This document shows positions 51,468-61,230 of a stretch of DNA of 64,000 nt, piece after piece. Each line of letters opens with the position of its first letter. Position 1 is the stretch's first letter. The position numbers and the translations under genes are program-made. The DNA is from Parasphingopyxis lamellibrachiae (GTDB lineage: Bacteria > Pseudomonadota > Alphaproteobacteria > Sphingomonadales > Sphingomonadaceae). The DNA lies in assembly GCF_003385775.1 (NCBI RefSeq), contig NZ_QRDP01000004.1, forward strand, positions 496,001 to 560,000. The letters run 5' to 3'. Below the pieces are notes generated by a model. That model saw only the letters and a list, made by a program, of their open reading frames with translations. It had not been told where the DNA came from and made no database searches.

Positions 51468-52103
51468 TCAAGCGGGCTGGAAATCGCCGTTCGTCTCGTC
51501 GAGCAGGTGCAGCTTTCCGCTGCTGATGGCGAACCAGGAGCCGCGCAAGGCCAGCCGGTTGTCGGCTTCCCTTTCGGCGACGAAGGGGAAACTGCGCAAG
51601 TTGGAAAGGCTGGTCTTCACCGCCTCATGCTCCATTGCGTGAAGCGCCTCTTCGCCTTCGGTACCATGGTTGTGCACCACTGCTTCGCGGGCCTTGTCGA
51701 GCAGGCCGATCCAGTCGGCAATGAAACCGCCATGGCCGGGTTGCGTCCCTGCGAAACTGGCGCTTAGTGCTGCCTGGCAGCCACCGCACAGGCCATGGCC
51801 CATTACAACGACTTCTTCGACTTCGAGCTGGGTAACGGCAAATTCGAGTGCGGCGGAAACGCCGTGATACCCGCCGCCTGTCTCATAGGGCGGGACGAGA
51901 GCGGCTACATTGCGCACCACGAAGATTTCGCCCGGCGAAACGTCGAAAATCTGCGCCGGGTCCACCCGGCTGTCCGAACAGGCAATGATCATCACTTTGG
52001 GGCTCTGGCCGTGCGACAGTTCGGCCCAGCGTTCGCGCTGCGCGGTCCAGCCATTTTTGCGAAAGCGGTGGTAGCCGCGGACGAGATCTGCAAATCGGGT
52101 CAT
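51468..52103 (-). CDS. beta-class carbonic anhydrase
   Basis: The 211-residue protein starts at ATG 52103 ([14 protein letters not shown]). The zinc ligands are visible: Cys-Asp in ACSDSRVDP, and His-x2-Cys in GHGLCGGC. Interconverts CO2 and bicarbonate, the substrate for carboxylases and for CarB. It is upstream of putP by 79 bases and diverges from lipA. Confidence 0.93.
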   Translation of the reverse strand: MTRFADLVRGYHRFRKNGWTAQRERWAELSHGQSPKVMIIACSDSRVDPAQIFDVSPGEIFVVRNVAALVPPYETGGGYHGVSAALEFAVTQLEVEEVVVMGHGLCGGCQAALSASFAGTQPGHGGFIADWIGLLDKAREAVVHNHGTEGEEALHAMEHEAVKTSLSNLRSFPFVAEREADNRLALRGSWFAISSGKLHLLDETNGDFQPA

Positions 52104-52168
52104 GGCCGCATGATTGGCAGAGCCGGAAAGGGGTAGCAAGCCCGCTTGTCCATCGCTATCTGGAGCCC

Positions 52169-53089
52169 ATGACCGAGCCGCTACCGATCGCCAAGCCCGA
52201 ACGCCGCCGCAAGCCGGACTGGATCCGCGTCAAGGCGCCGATGGGCGAGACATTCAACGAGACGCGCAAGCTGATGCGCGAGCTTAACCTCAACACTGTG
52301 TGCGAAGAGGCCGCCTGCCCGAATATCGGCGAATGCTGGTCGAAAAAACATGCCACGGTGATGATTCTCGGCGACGTCTGCACACGGGCATGCGCCTTCT
52401 GCAATGTGAAAACCGGAATGCCGGCGATGGTCGACGCCCAGGAACCGCAGCATACGGCCGATGCGGCGGCGGCGCTGGGTCTGGAACACATTGTTGTGAC
52501 CTCGGTCGATCGAGACGATCTGCCGGATGGCGGGGCAAGCCAGTTCGTGAAGGTGATAGAGGCGCTGCGCCGGACCACACCGAAAACGACAATCGAGATT
52601 TTGACGCCCGATTTTCGCAACAAATCCGAAGCTGCGGTCGAAGCGATCGTTGCCGCCCGGCCCGATGTCTACAACCATAATCTGGAGACGGTGCCGCGGC
52701 TTTATCCGACGATCCGCCCCGGGGCCCGCTATTATGCGTCGCTCAGGCTGCTCGAACAGGTCAAACGCCACGATCCCTCGATCTTCACGAAATCGGGCGT
52801 GATGCTCGGCCTCGGCGAAGAGCGGATGGAAGTGCATCAGGTGATGGACGATATGCGCTCTGCCGGCGTCGATTTCCTGACCATGGGCCAGTATCTCCAG
52901 CCGACTCCCAAACATACCAAAGTTATCGATTTCGTCAGCCCGCAGGCTTTTGATTCCTATGCCGCAATAGCGCGGGCCAAGGGTTTCCTGCTCGTGGCCT
53001 CTAGCCCGCTCACCCGGTCAAGCTATCATGCCGGCGACGATTTCGAGAAACTGCGCGCCGCCCGCGAAGCGCAACTGGCAAAGGCCTGA
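52169..53089 (+). CDS. lipA: lipoyl synthase LipA
   Basis: Radical-SAM enzyme that inserts two sulphurs into octanoyl groups of lipoyl domains; 306 residues. The auxiliary cluster motif Cx4Cx5C is [12 protein letters not shown] and the radical-SAM CxxxCxxC is CTRACAFC. The conserved C-terminal RSSYHAG supplies the Ser ligand. It feeds PdhB and other lipoyl proteins. It leads a two-gene set with the RatA/COQ10 gene, 11 bases apart. Confidence 0.97.
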   Translation: MTEPLPIAKPERRRKPDWIRVKAPMGETFNETRKLMRELNLNTVCEEAACPNIGECWSKKHATVMILGDVCTRACAFCNVKTGMPAMVDAQEPQHTADAAAALGLEHIVVTSVDRDDLPDGGASQFVKVIEALRRTTPKTTIEILTPDFRNKSEAAVEAIVAARPDVYNHNLETVPRLYPTIRPGARYYASLRLLEQVKRHDPSIFTKSGVMLGLGEERMEVHQVMDDMRSAGVDFLTMGQYLQPTPKHTKVIDFVSPQAFDSYAAIARAKGFLLVASSPLTRSSYHAGDDFEKLRAAREAQLAKA

Positions 53090-53100
53090 GACGAGCATTC

Positions 53101-53586
53101 ATGCCGCGCCATAACGAAACCCGGCACGTTCCCTACACAGCCGAACAGATGTTCGATCTGGTGGCCGATGTAGGGCGTTATTCGGAATTTCTGCCCTGGG
53201 TTGTCGCTACGCGCATCCGCACGAATAGCGAGGCGGAAATGGTGGCCGATCTTGTGGTCGGATTCAAATCCTTGCGGGAAACATTTACGTCCAAGGTAAA
53301 CAAGAACCGCCCCGGCCGGATCGCGGTCGACTATCTCGATGGGCCGCTCAAATATCTGCACAATGAATGGCATTTTCGCAATGACGGGAAAGGCGGTTGT
53401 GAGATCGACTTTTCTGTCGATTTCTCCTTTCGCAGCCGCGTGTTCGAAAGCCTTGCCGGCCAGGTGTTCGACCGGGCGCTTAGGAAAATGACCGACAGTT
53501 TCGAGGCGCGGGCCGATGCCCTTTACGGTGCGGGGGAGGCGGGTGTTTCCGGCAGCAGCAGTTCGAGCGCCCACAACGCAGCCTGA
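53101..53586 (+). CDS. RatA/COQ10-family START-like protein
   Basis: The 161-residue protein has the SRPBCC fold of the COQ10/RatA group: [34 protein letters not shown] at the start, [21 protein letters not shown] and [21 protein letters not shown]. The mitochondrial homologue binds ubiquinone; the toxin annotation of E. coli RatA should not be assumed here, since no RatB-like partner is present. It overlaps the convergent cinA gene by 64 bases at the 3' ends. Confidence 0.85.
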   Translation: MPRHNETRHVPYTAEQMFDLVADVGRYSEFLPWVVATRIRTNSEAEMVADLVVGFKSLRETFTSKVNKNRPGRIAVDYLDGPLKYLHNEWHFRNDGKGGCEIDFSVDFSFRSRVFESLAGQVFDRALRKMTDSFEARADALYGAGEAGVSGSSSSSAHNAA

Positions 53587-54056
53587 AGGCGAATGCCTGC
53601 GCGGCCGCGATTGGCGAAAAGTTTCTGGTCAGCATCGAGCTCATCGGGGTCAACGCCGCGCTCGGCTCTTGCGAATACCACGGTGCCGACCGGCTTTAAC
53701 TCCGACCCGCCGCCTGGCCCCGCAATTCCGGTAATTGCGACAACGACATCGGCATTGCTGTGTTTGAGCGCGCCCAGCGCCATCGCCCAGGCGACGGCGG
53801 GCGAAACGGCGCCGAACGTGTCGATGATGCCTTCATGAACGCCCAACAGGCTCATTTTGGCCTCGTCCGCATAGGTCACGAAACTCGCTTCGAAAACGTC
53901 GGACGAGCCGGGAATTTCGGTCAGGGCTGCCGCCACGATTCCGCCGGTGCAGCTTTCCGCAATGGCGATACGTCGCCCCGCAGCACGATTGGCTTCGATT
54001 ACCGCACGCGCTTTTTCGGCCAGTTCTACTGGCAGAAGCGTTGCCATGTCCGTCAT
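53523..54056 (-). CDS. CinA-type nicotinamide-nucleotide amidohydrolase
   Basis: The 177-residue protein is the short, stand-alone CinA C-terminal domain that deamidates NMN in pyridine-nucleotide salvage. It carries [22 protein letters not shown] with the catalytic Ser, [17 protein letters not shown], and [15 protein letters not shown]. The ATG at 54047 is an alternative start. Its last 64 bases overlap the RatA-like gene. It follows the small exported-protein gene by eight bases on the minus strand. Confidence 0.88.
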   Translation of the reverse strand: MTDMATLLPVELAEKARAVIEANRAAGRRIAIAESCTGGIVAAALTEIPGSSDVFEASFVTYADEAKMSLLGVHEGIIDTFGAVSPAVAWAMALGALKHSNADVVVAITGIAGPGGGSELKPVGTVVFARAERGVDPDELDADQKLFANRGRAGIRLQAALWALELLLPETPASPAP

Positions 54057-54064
54057 TGTCGTCC

Positions 54065-54595
54065 CTAAGCTGCGCTGCAGATGGAAAATGGCCGTGGGCT
54101 GCCCTCGTCATCGTCCGGGCCGCCCAGCTCGATTAGCAAAACGAGCAGACTCGAGAAATTACGCGGGGGCAGGGGCTCCAACACTGTGAAGACCCGGTTC
54201 GCGATGGGGCAGCTTGAGGCGTCCATTGCCTCGGCCATCGCGACGGCAATGCCCATCTCGAAGATGCCCAGCACGAGTTCACCACCTGAATCGCTATCAA
54301 GCGCGCCAGCTGACTCTCCATCGTCCAATATACGCAGGGCTATACCGGCTGCCTGTGGACGGGCAGCATCGGCGGCCGAAGTATATCGCTCGCTGAGCAA
54401 CTGGCTGCGCGCAATGAGGTCTGCATTGGCAGGCAGGAAAGAGCCGCATTGTTCACTGACATTGGTGATGAGGCTCGGCAATATGGCCTGTACCATCGTC
54501 TCGGCTTCGGCGTTGGTCAGGCAGGCTTGCTGGGCGGCGGCCTGTGTCGACAGCCCCAGCAGCGCTACGCTCGCAACAAATTTCTTAAACCGCAT
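54065..54595 (-). CDS. exported protein of unknown function
   Basis: The 176-residue precursor has a clear signal peptide ([22 protein letters not shown]). The mature part has four Cys (ACLTNAE, EQCGSF, SSCPIA, SICSAA) and is otherwise helical and Ala/Glu-rich. No family is recognised, though sphingomonads have similar ones. It sits between ispDF (1-base gap upstream) and cinA on the minus strand; co-transcription with them is likely. Confidence 0.65.
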   Translation of the reverse strand: MRFKKFVASVALLGLSTQAAAQQACLTNAEAETMVQAILPSLITNVSEQCGSFLPANADLIARSQLLSERYTSAADAARPQAAGIALRILDDGESAGALDSDSGGELVLGIFEMGIAVAMAEAMDASSCPIANRVFTVLEPLPPRNFSSLLVLLIELGGPDDDEGSPRPFSICSAA

Positions 54596-54596
54596 G

Positions 54597-55739
54597 TTAT
54601 TCCTCCATTGTGCCGAGAGTGGCTATGGCCTGCGCGGCGATGCCTTCTCCGCGCCCGGCAAAGCCGAGCTTCTCCGTCGTGGTCGCTTTCACGCTGACAG
54701 ATTTTTCCGGAATCGCAAGGATGTCGGCAATCCGGGTGCGCATGGCGGCGCGATGCGGACCGATTTTCGGCGCCTCGCAGATAAGGGTGACATCGACATG
54801 GTGGATCACGGCCTTTTGTGCGGAGGCCAGATCGCGCGCATGCATCAGAAAACGATCAGAGGGAGCGCCTTTCCATTGTGCATCGCTTGGCGGGAAATGA
54901 TCGCCAATATCGCCTTCACTCAGCGCGCCGAGGATCGCATCGGTCAGCGCATGCAGCCCGACATCGGCATCCGAGTGCCCGGCAAGGGCGCGGTCATGCG
55001 GAATCCGCACACCGCACAGCCAGACATGATCGCCCTCGGTAAAAGCATGAACATCATAACCAAGGCCGGTGCGGGCGATGATAGGGGCGGGCATCGCGAA
55101 ATCCTCTGCAAAGGTGATTTTCTTGAGCGCGGGATCGCCTTCGACAAGATCGACCTTGTGGCCGACTGCGCGGGCGATGGCGGCATCGTCTGTTGCCGGC
55201 TCTGTCTCTGCCCATGCGCGATGGGCGGAGAGAATGATGTCAAAGTGAAAGGCCTGCGGTGTCTGGATCGCCACAAACTCAGATCGGTCGACGGTGGTCC
55301 CGTCGGTCCGGGCGATGCTGTCGACTACGGGAAGAGCGGGCACCGCGCCGCTTGCTGATCCGAGTGCATCGATCAGGCGATCGATCACGGCCATTGGCGT
55401 AAAGGGCCGGGCGGCGTCGTGGATCAGCACGATATCGGCGCCGTCCGTTGCTGCAATTTCTTCCAGGCCTTTGCGCACGGATTCTTGCCGGGTCGCTCCG
55501 CCTGTTACCGGTGGATCCAGTTCACGTTCTCCAATCGCGTCCCGATAGGTGGCTTCCTGTCCTTCGCCGATAACGACACGAATGCTGCTTATTGCGGCAT
55601 GGTTCGCAAAAGCATCGATGGCGTGGGCGAGCACTGCCTTGCCGCGGAGGGGGCGATATTGTTTCGGGTGCTCACCGCCCGCGCGCTGGCCTGTTCCGGC
55701 GGCGACGATCAGGGTGACTATGCGAGATTGGTCGGGCAT
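54597..55739 (-). CDS. ispDF: bifunctional IspD/IspF, MEP isoprenoid pathway
   Basis: The 380-residue fusion joins two MEP-pathway enzymes. The IspD half has [19 protein letters not shown] and the CTP-binding region with IHDAARPF. The IspF half starts near residue 220 with [16 protein letters not shown] and has the metal-binding His/Asp in [16 protein letters not shown]. It synthesises isoprenoid precursors. Such fusions are common in alphaproteobacteria. It diverges from dusB. Confidence 0.97.
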   Translation of the reverse strand: MPDQSRIVTLIVAAGTGQRAGGEHPKQYRPLRGKAVLAHAIDAFANHAAISSIRVVIGEGQEATYRDAIGERELDPPVTGGATRQESVRKGLEEIAATDGADIVLIHDAARPFTPMAVIDRLIDALGSASGAVPALPVVDSIARTDGTTVDRSEFVAIQTPQAFHFDIILSAHRAWAETEPATDDAAIARAVGHKVDLVEGDPALKKITFAEDFAMPAPIIARTGLGYDVHAFTEGDHVWLCGVRIPHDRALAGHSDADVGLHALTDAILGALSEGDIGDHFPPSDAQWKGAPSDRFLMHARDLASAQKAVIHHVDVTLICEAPKIGPHRAAMRTRIADILAIPEKSVSVKATTTEKLGFAGRGEGIAAQAIATLGTMEE

Positions 55740-55841
55740 CGGAACCGCCTTAGCCGAGCCCCGACTTGCCCGCCAACGCCTTTATCCCTAGATGCGCGCC
55801 AGATATCAAAAATGTAGCGAAAAACGTAACGCAAAGGCCGA

Positions 55842-56840
55842 ATGACGCAACTTGCCCCGATCTCTGTTGGTCCGCTGACCATTGAAACGCCAGTCATCCT
55901 GGCGCCGATGACGGGCGTGACCGACCGGCCGTTTCGGCGGCTTGTACGTCGTTATGGTTCCGGCCTGAACGTTACCGAGATGATCGCCAGCCATGCGATG
56001 ATCCGCGAAACCCGCCAGTCGCTGCAAAAGGCCTCCTGGGATCCGATCGAGGAACCGGTATCGATGCAGCTTGCCGGGTGCGAGCCGGATGTGATGGCGG
56101 ATGCCGCGCGTCTGAACGAAGATCGCGGTGCGGCGATTATCGATATCAATATGGGTTGCCCGGTGAAGAAGGTCGTCAATGGCGATGCGGGATCGGCACT
56201 GATGCGCGATTTGCCGCTCGCGGCCTCCCTGATCGAAGCCACCGTGAAGGCCGTGAAAGTCCCGGTGACGGTGAAGATGCGGACGGGTTGGGACGATTCC
56301 AGCCGCAATGCGGCTGAGCTCGCCCATATCGCCGAAGATCTGGGGGCGCAGCTGATCACGGTCCATGGACGCACCCGGTGCCAGATGTATCGGGGCCATG
56401 CCGACTGGGCCTTTGTTGCCGAGGTGAAGCAGGCCGTATCGCTGCCGGTGATCGTCAATGGCGATATATGTTCAATCGAAGACGCGGAAGAGGCGTTACG
56501 CCTGTCCGGCGCGGACGGTGTGATGGTGGGGCGCGGTGCCTATGGAAAACCGTGGCTTCTCAGCCAGATGATGCATTGGTTCAAAACCGGGGAACGCAGC
56601 GCCGATCCGTCGCTCGATGAGCAGTATCGCGTGATCGCCGGCCATTACCGGGATATGCTCGATCTTTATGGTGCCGATGTCGGCGTCAAGGTCGCGCGCA
56701 AGCATATTGGCTGGTATACGAAAGGCCTTCCCGGGTCGGCCGAATTCCGCAACCGGGCCAATCAGGAAAACGACCCCGAGCAGGTGCTTCAGATGCTGGC
56801 CGATTTCTTCGGTCCCGCCATATCGCAAGCCGCAGCCTGA
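55842..56840 (+). CDS. dusB: tRNA-dihydrouridine synthase (DusB/NifR3 family)
   Basis: Reduces uridines in the tRNA D-loop with FMN and NADPH; 332 residues. It has the FMN-binding [17 protein letters not shown], the catalytic Cys in [30 protein letters not shown], and [17 protein letters not shown]. This gene (nifR3) stands at the head of the ntr cluster in alphaproteobacteria. Here it is followed directly by ntrY, with no ntrBC between. Confidence 0.95.
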   Translation: MTQLAPISVGPLTIETPVILAPMTGVTDRPFRRLVRRYGSGLNVTEMIASHAMIRETRQSLQKASWDPIEEPVSMQLAGCEPDVMADAARLNEDRGAAIIDINMGCPVKKVVNGDAGSALMRDLPLAASLIEATVKAVKVPVTVKMRTGWDDSSRNAAELAHIAEDLGAQLITVHGRTRCQMYRGHADWAFVAEVKQAVSLPVIVNGDICSIEDAEEALRLSGADGVMVGRGAYGKPWLLSQMMHWFKTGERSADPSLDEQYRVIAGHYRDMLDLYGADVGVKVARKHIGWYTKGLPGSAEFRNRANQENDPEQVLQMLADFFGPAISQAAA

Positions 56841-56975
56841 GAATCCCCGGCTAAAGGTCCCCGGTACGATAATTATCGAATTTGCGACAGACCGCCCGCT
56901 GGCAGCGCCATTAGGCGGCCATAGTATGGGAAAACTGTGTTTTCTATGCAACGCAACTGTGTTAGCCGTGCAACT

Positions 56976-59243
56976 ATGGCGACCAATGCTGTTTCAGACG
57001 ATCTGATGGACGAAGAGGGCGGTCTGGACGGCCTGCGCCGTAAGAGCTGGTTCATGCCGTCGATCGAGCTGGTTACGCTCGGCACCTTCCTCGCCATGGT
57101 CGCGCTCAGCTATTTCATCCTGACGCGGCAGGGCTCTGACGATCTGTTCCTCACCCCGTTTCTGACCGCGCTTTTGCTCGTATCCCTTCTGGTGCCGGCG
57201 ATGTTCCTGATGGTTCTGGTCGCTCGCCGGATAGCCCAGCGCCGGGCCGCGCTTTCTCCCATAGGGGGCAAGGGCAAGCTGCATGTCCGTCTCGTGGCGC
57301 TTTTTTCCGGCATTGCGGCGGTACCGACCCTGCTGGTTGTGATCTTCGCTTCGCTGTTGTTCCAATATGGTGTCGAATTCTGGTTCTCCGAACGGGCGCG
57401 CGATACGCTGGAAAATGCCGGCAGTCTTGCGCAGGATTTCTATCTGGAAAGCCTGGAAGAGGTTGAAGCCGAAACCCGCACGATGGCGGCCGATCTCGCG
57501 CCGCTGGTCGAGGGTTCCGCATTCGAAACGGCGGAATTCGTCGAGAATTTCGCTTTCCAGGTTTATGCCCGCGAACTGTCCGATGCGGCGATTTTCACGG
57601 TCGGCGAGAATGGCGATGTGCGCACCGTCGCCCTTGTCAATCCGGACGACAGTTCGATGGAAACCCGCCTGACGGCATCGCTGTTGGCGACGCTGGACGT
57701 GGAACGCCAATCGGCTGTCAACGATGCCGGGGATCGGTTCGAGGCACTGGCCCGCTTTGGCGAAGGGTCCCCCTATCTCATATACGCATCCCGGGCATCC
57801 GATCCGCAAATGCAGCGCCAGACGGAACGCGCCCAGGCGATTCTCAACGATTATGACGAGTTGATAGATCGCGGCAAAGCCATGCAATTGCGCTTCAACG
57901 CCGCACTGCTGCTGATTTCGTTGCTGATTGTCGCTGCCGCGATCTGGATCGCGCTTACGGTTGCGGACCGGCTTGTCCGCCCGGTGGGGGCGTTGGTCGA
58001 CGCCGCACGCAAAATTGCGGACGGCGATCTTTCGACACGGGTTGCCGAACCGGAAGCCCGCGACGAGATCGGCACCCTGGCAAGCGCTTTCAATGGCATG
58101 ACCAGCCGGCTTGAGGAGCAGACGGGAGCCCTGGTGCTTGCCAACGACCAGCTCGACAGCCGCCGGGCCTTCACGGAAGCTGTCCTGTCCAGCGTCACGG
58201 CCGGCGTCGTTTCCGTGGATAGCGATCGCCGCGTTCGATTGATAAACCGCTCAGCGGCGGAACTGATGGAAGCGGATCAGCAGGCGGTGATGGGGCAGTG
58301 CCTGCGCGACATTGCGCCCGAGCTCGACCGGCTGATCGACGACGGGCCGAGCACGAGAGAGATCCAGATGACCAGCGGTGGAGAGCCGCGCACCCTGGCC
58401 GTGACCCTGGTGGAAGACCAAGGCGGCCATGTGCTGACCTTCGACGATATTACCCAGCAATTGCTGGATCAGCGCCGGGCCGCATGGTCGGACGTTGCAA
58501 GGCGGATCGCCCATGAAATCAAAAACCCGCTGACCCCGATCCAGCTGGCCGCCGAGCGGTTGCAGAGGCGTTTCGGCGCGGCGGCCGACCCCGATAGCGG
58601 TGTGTTCTCCAAACTGACCGAAACGATTGTCCGGCAGGTCGGCGATCTGCGGCGCATGGTCGACGAATTTTCGTCTTTCGCCCGGATGCCCAAGCCAATT
58701 TTCCGGGATGAATCCATCGTCGATATCTGCCGCCAGGCAATTTTCCTGCATGAGGTTGCGCATCCCGAGATCGCATTCACTCAGGCGGCCGAGGCCGATC
58801 TGCCTCCGCTCGTTTGTGACCGTCGCCAACTGGGCCAGGCGCTGACCAATGTTGTTAAAAATGCCGTCGAAGCGGTCGAACAAAAACACGGGGAGGGCGA
58901 AGAAGGCGGTATCGTGAAGCTTTCGATAGCGCGAAATGGCGGCCGGATTATCGTCGATGTGGAAGATAATGGCGTTGGTCTGCCTGCGGAACGGGAGCGG
59001 CTGACCGAACCCTATATGACAACCCGTGAGCGCGGCACGGGCCTGGGCCTCGCCATTGTAAAGAAGATTGTCGAGGAGCATTTCGGCACGATTGCATTTT
59101 CCGACAGGAAAGAGGGCGGAACCCGCGTCCGCGTCACGCTTGATATGGAAGCGCTCGCTCCGCTCAAGGATACGACGCCGAGCGCTCCCGATGAAGGGGA
59201 CCGCTTGTTCCAACTAACGCGTAACGATGAGGAGACACGCTGA
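56976..59243 (+). CDS. ntrY: nitrogen/redox sensor histidine kinase NtrY
   Basis: The protein has about 755 residues from ATG 56976. The frame is open to a GTG at 56937, and the start is uncertain. Three N-terminal membrane helices precede an extracytoplasmic sensor of about 150 residues and a fourth helix. HAMP (VADRLVRPVGALVDAARKIA), PAS, HisKA with the phospho-His in AHEIKNPLTPIQLAAERLQ, and an HATPase with N-box (NVVKNAVEAVEQ) and G-boxes follow. It overlaps ntrX by one base (TGATG). Confidence 0.93.
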   Translation: MATNAVSDDLMDEEGGLDGLRRKSWFMPSIELVTLGTFLAMVALSYFILTRQGSDDLFLTPFLTALLLVSLLVPAMFLMVLVARRIAQRRAALSPIGGKGKLHVRLVALFSGIAAVPTLLVVIFASLLFQYGVEFWFSERARDTLENAGSLAQDFYLESLEEVEAETRTMAADLAPLVEGSAFETAEFVENFAFQVYARELSDAAIFTVGENGDVRTVALVNPDDSSMETRLTASLLATLDVERQSAVNDAGDRFEALARFGEGSPYLIYASRASDPQMQRQTERAQAILNDYDELIDRGKAMQLRFNAALLLISLLIVAAAIWIALTVADRLVRPVGALVDAARKIADGDLSTRVAEPEARDEIGTLASAFNGMTSRLEEQTGALVLANDQLDSRRAFTEAVLSSVTAGVVSVDSDRRVRLINRSAAELMEADQQAVMGQCLRDIAPELDRLIDDGPSTREIQMTSGGEPRTLAVTLVEDQGGHVLTFDDITQQLLDQRRAAWSDVARRIAHEIKNPLTPIQLAAERLQRRFGAAADPDSGVFSKLTETIVRQVGDLRRMVDEFSSFARMPKPIFRDESIVDICRQAIFLHEVAHPEIAFTQAAEADLPPLVCDRRQLGQALTNVVKNAVEAVEQKHGEGEEGGIVKLSIARNGGRIIVDVEDNGVGLPAERERLTEPYMTTRERGTGLGLAIVKKIVEEHFGTIAFSDRKEGGTRVRVTLDMEALAPLKDTTPSAPDEGDRLFQLTRNDEETR

Positions 59244-60625
59244 TGTCACTCGATATTCTGGTGGTCGATGACGAAGCAGATATTTGCGATCTTGTCGCCG
59301 GAGTCCTTGAAGATGAAGGCTATGAAGCGCGTACGGCGCGCAGCAGCGATGCCGCGCTTGCCGCGCTTGAGGAGCGACGTCCGTCGCTTGTCCTGCTTGA
59401 TGTCTGGCTCCAGGGCTCCAAACTCGATGGACTGGAGCTTCTGGACGAAATCAAGCAACGGGATCCCAGCATTCCCGTGCTGATGATTTCAGGCCATGGC
59501 AATATCGATACTGCCGTAGCCGCCATCCGCCGGGGCGCTGTCGATTTTATTGAAAAACCTTTCGAGGCTGAACGATTGCTGCATCTGGTGGCACGGGCGA
59601 CGGAGACGGACCGGCTGCGCCGCGAAAATGAATCGCTGAAGGCCAGAATAGGGGAAGAAGACGAGCTCAACGGCAATTCAAGCGCAATCAACAGTGTACG
59701 GGCCACATTGAAGCGTGTTGCCGGCACCGGGAGCCGGGTGCTCATCACGGGCCCGGCAGGGGTAGGAAAAGAAGTTGCTGCGCGGTTGCTCCACAGCTGG
59801 AGTGGGCGCGCCAAAGCGCCTTTCGTCGTGGTCAGCGCAGCCCGCATGACGACCGAGCGCGTCGAAGAAGAATTATTCGGGACCGAAGATGAAAACGGCC
59901 CACGCCCCGGCCTTCTCGAACAGGCACATGGCGGTACGCTGTTTCTCGATGAGATCGGCGACATGCCGCTTACGGCGCAGGGTCGTATCTTGCGCGTTCT
60001 GACCGACCAGCGTTTCAACCGGATCGGCGGCCAGCGGCTTGTAAATGTGGATGTGCGGGTAATTTCGGCGACGGCGCGCGATCTGGAGACGGAAATCGCC
60101 GAAGGTCGGTTCCGCGAAGACCTGTTTTACAGGCTCAATGTCGTGCCGGTTCACCTTCCGCCGCTTGCGGAACGTCGGGAGGATATCCCGCCTCTGGTCG
60201 AACATTTTGCGGCGCGTTATGCAGCAGAGCGGCGTGTTGCCAATCCCGGGATTTCAGACGAGGCGATTGCGGCGATGCAGGCCTATGAATGGCCGGGCAA
60301 TGTTCGCCAGTTGCGCAACATTGTCGAGCGCACAATCATCCTTGCGCCCGGCGACCGCATCGAGCGCATCGATGTCGATATGCTGCCATCGGAGATCCTG
60401 GAGGACCAGATGCAGATCGCGCCGGACAAGGGCGCCCGGGCGATCATGGGAACGCCGCTGCGTGAGGCGCGCGAAACCTTCGAGCGCGAATATTTACGTG
60501 TGCAGATCCGGCGGTTTTCGGGAAATATTTCCCGCACGGCCACCTTCATCGGCATGGAACGCTCGGCATTGCATCGCAAGCTCAAGACATTGGGCCTCAA
60601 CGAAAATAAGAAGAACAACAACTGA
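59243..60625 (+). CDS. ntrX: response regulator NtrX
   Basis: The 460-residue two-component regulator has a receiver with phospho-acceptor Asp53 (VLLDVW) and a KPF loop ([10 protein letters not shown]). The AAA+ domain has a non-standard Walker A (GPAGVGKE) and Walker B ([10 protein letters not shown]). It lacks the GAFTGA loop that contacts sigma-54: in its place the text runs [22 protein letters not shown] Fis-type helix-turn-helix is at the C-terminus ([20 protein letters not shown]). It therefore probably acts as a sigma-54-independent regulator paired with NtrY. Confidence 0.93.
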   Translation: MSLDILVVDDEADICDLVAGVLEDEGYEARTARSSDAALAALEERRPSLVLLDVWLQGSKLDGLELLDEIKQRDPSIPVLMISGHGNIDTAVAAIRRGAVDFIEKPFEAERLLHLVARATETDRLRRENESLKARIGEEDELNGNSSAINSVRATLKRVAGTGSRVLITGPAGVGKEVAARLLHSWSGRAKAPFVVVSAARMTTERVEEELFGTEDENGPRPGLLEQAHGGTLFLDEIGDMPLTAQGRILRVLTDQRFNRIGGQRLVNVDVRVISATARDLETEIAEGRFREDLFYRLNVVPVHLPPLAERREDIPPLVEHFAARYAAERRVANPGISDEAIAAMQAYEWPGNVRQLRNIVERTIILAPGDRIERIDVDMLPSEILEDQMQIAPDKGARAIMGTPLREARETFEREYLRVQIRRFSGNISRTATFIGMERSALHRKLKTLGLNENKKNNN

Positions 60626-60663
60626 TTGAAGTAGAGTGGCTTCCAACCTACATTTGCAAGAGA

Positions 60664-60725
60664 GGCGGGTCGCCGCCTTGTCGAGCAGACGTCGATCAAC
60701 GATGCCCAGCGGGCCACGACCCGCC
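60664..60725. promoter_or_regulatory. inverted repeat in the hfq leader
   Basis: A perfect 9-bp inverted repeat (GGCGGGTCG at 60664-60672, CGACCCGCC at 60717-60725) has a 44-base spacer containing a smaller TCGA-based pair. It ends 19 bases before the hfq ATG, just ahead of its ribosome site (CCGGAGG). It may control hfq translation or be an operator. Confidence 0.35.
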
Positions 60726-60744
60726 AAGAACCGGAGGCCGCAAG

Positions 60745-61230
60745 ATGGCTGAAAAGGTCAATATACTTCAGGATTTGTTTCTCAATACACTGCGCAAAGA
60801 CAAAACGCCCGTCACGATGTTCCTCGTTAAGGGCGTGAAGCTGCAGGGCGTGATTACCTGGTTCGATAATTTCTCGGTCCTGCTGCGCCGCGATGGTCAG
60901 TCACAGCTAGTATATAAACACGCGATTTCGACGATCATGCCCGGCGGCCCCATGGACATGGAAGAAATTGAAGCTGCATTTGCCGAAGACAAGCGCGGGA
61001 AACTGCTGCAGGAAATCTTCCTCAATGCCGTGAAGCGCGAACGCGATCCGGTGACGATGTTTCTCGTCAATGGCGTAATGCTGCAGGGAGAAGTTGCGGC
61101 GTTCGATCTGTTCTGCCTGATGCTCAATCGGGATGGGCAGTCCCAGCTCGTCTACAAGCATGCGATCTCGACGATCCAGCCGGCCAACGCCATTGATCTT
61201 GGCAGCGCAAATCCTGACGCCCAGCCTTGA
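60745..61230 (+). CDS. hfq: RNA chaperone Hfq, tandem double-Sm form
   Basis: The 161-residue protein holds two complete Hfq (Sm) domains, residues 5-66 and 85-146, joined by an acidic linker. Repeat spacing is exactly 80 residues: Gln9/Gln89, Lys58-His59/Lys138-His139. Both halves keep the Sm1 and Sm2 motifs (YKHAIST twice). Half 1 keeps the distal/proximal residues Asp10 and Lys32; in half 2 these are Glu90 and Met112. The rim is basic in both (RK, then KR). Three chains would form a pseudo-hexamer. It follows ntrX and overlaps hflX, its usual partner. Confidence 0.97.
   Translation: MAEKVNILQDLFLNTLRKDKTPVTMFLVKGVKLQGVITWFDNFSVLLRRDGQSQLVYKHAISTIMPGGPMDMEEIEAAFAEDKRGKLLQEIFLNAVKRERDPVTMFLVNGVMLQGEVAAFDLFCLMLNRDGQSQLVYKHAISTIQPANAIDLGSANPDAQP

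Noticed and set aside
53101-53586. Toxin-antitoxin system (RatA)
   Set aside because: No antitoxin partner; the protein fits the COQ10/START lipid-binding group, and lipA is its neighbour.
54081-55358. 425-residue frame antisense to the exported-protein gene and ispDF
   Set aside because: Shadow of IspDF; no family.
58251-59213. 320-residue frame antisense to ntrY
   Set aside because: Shadow of the kinase core.
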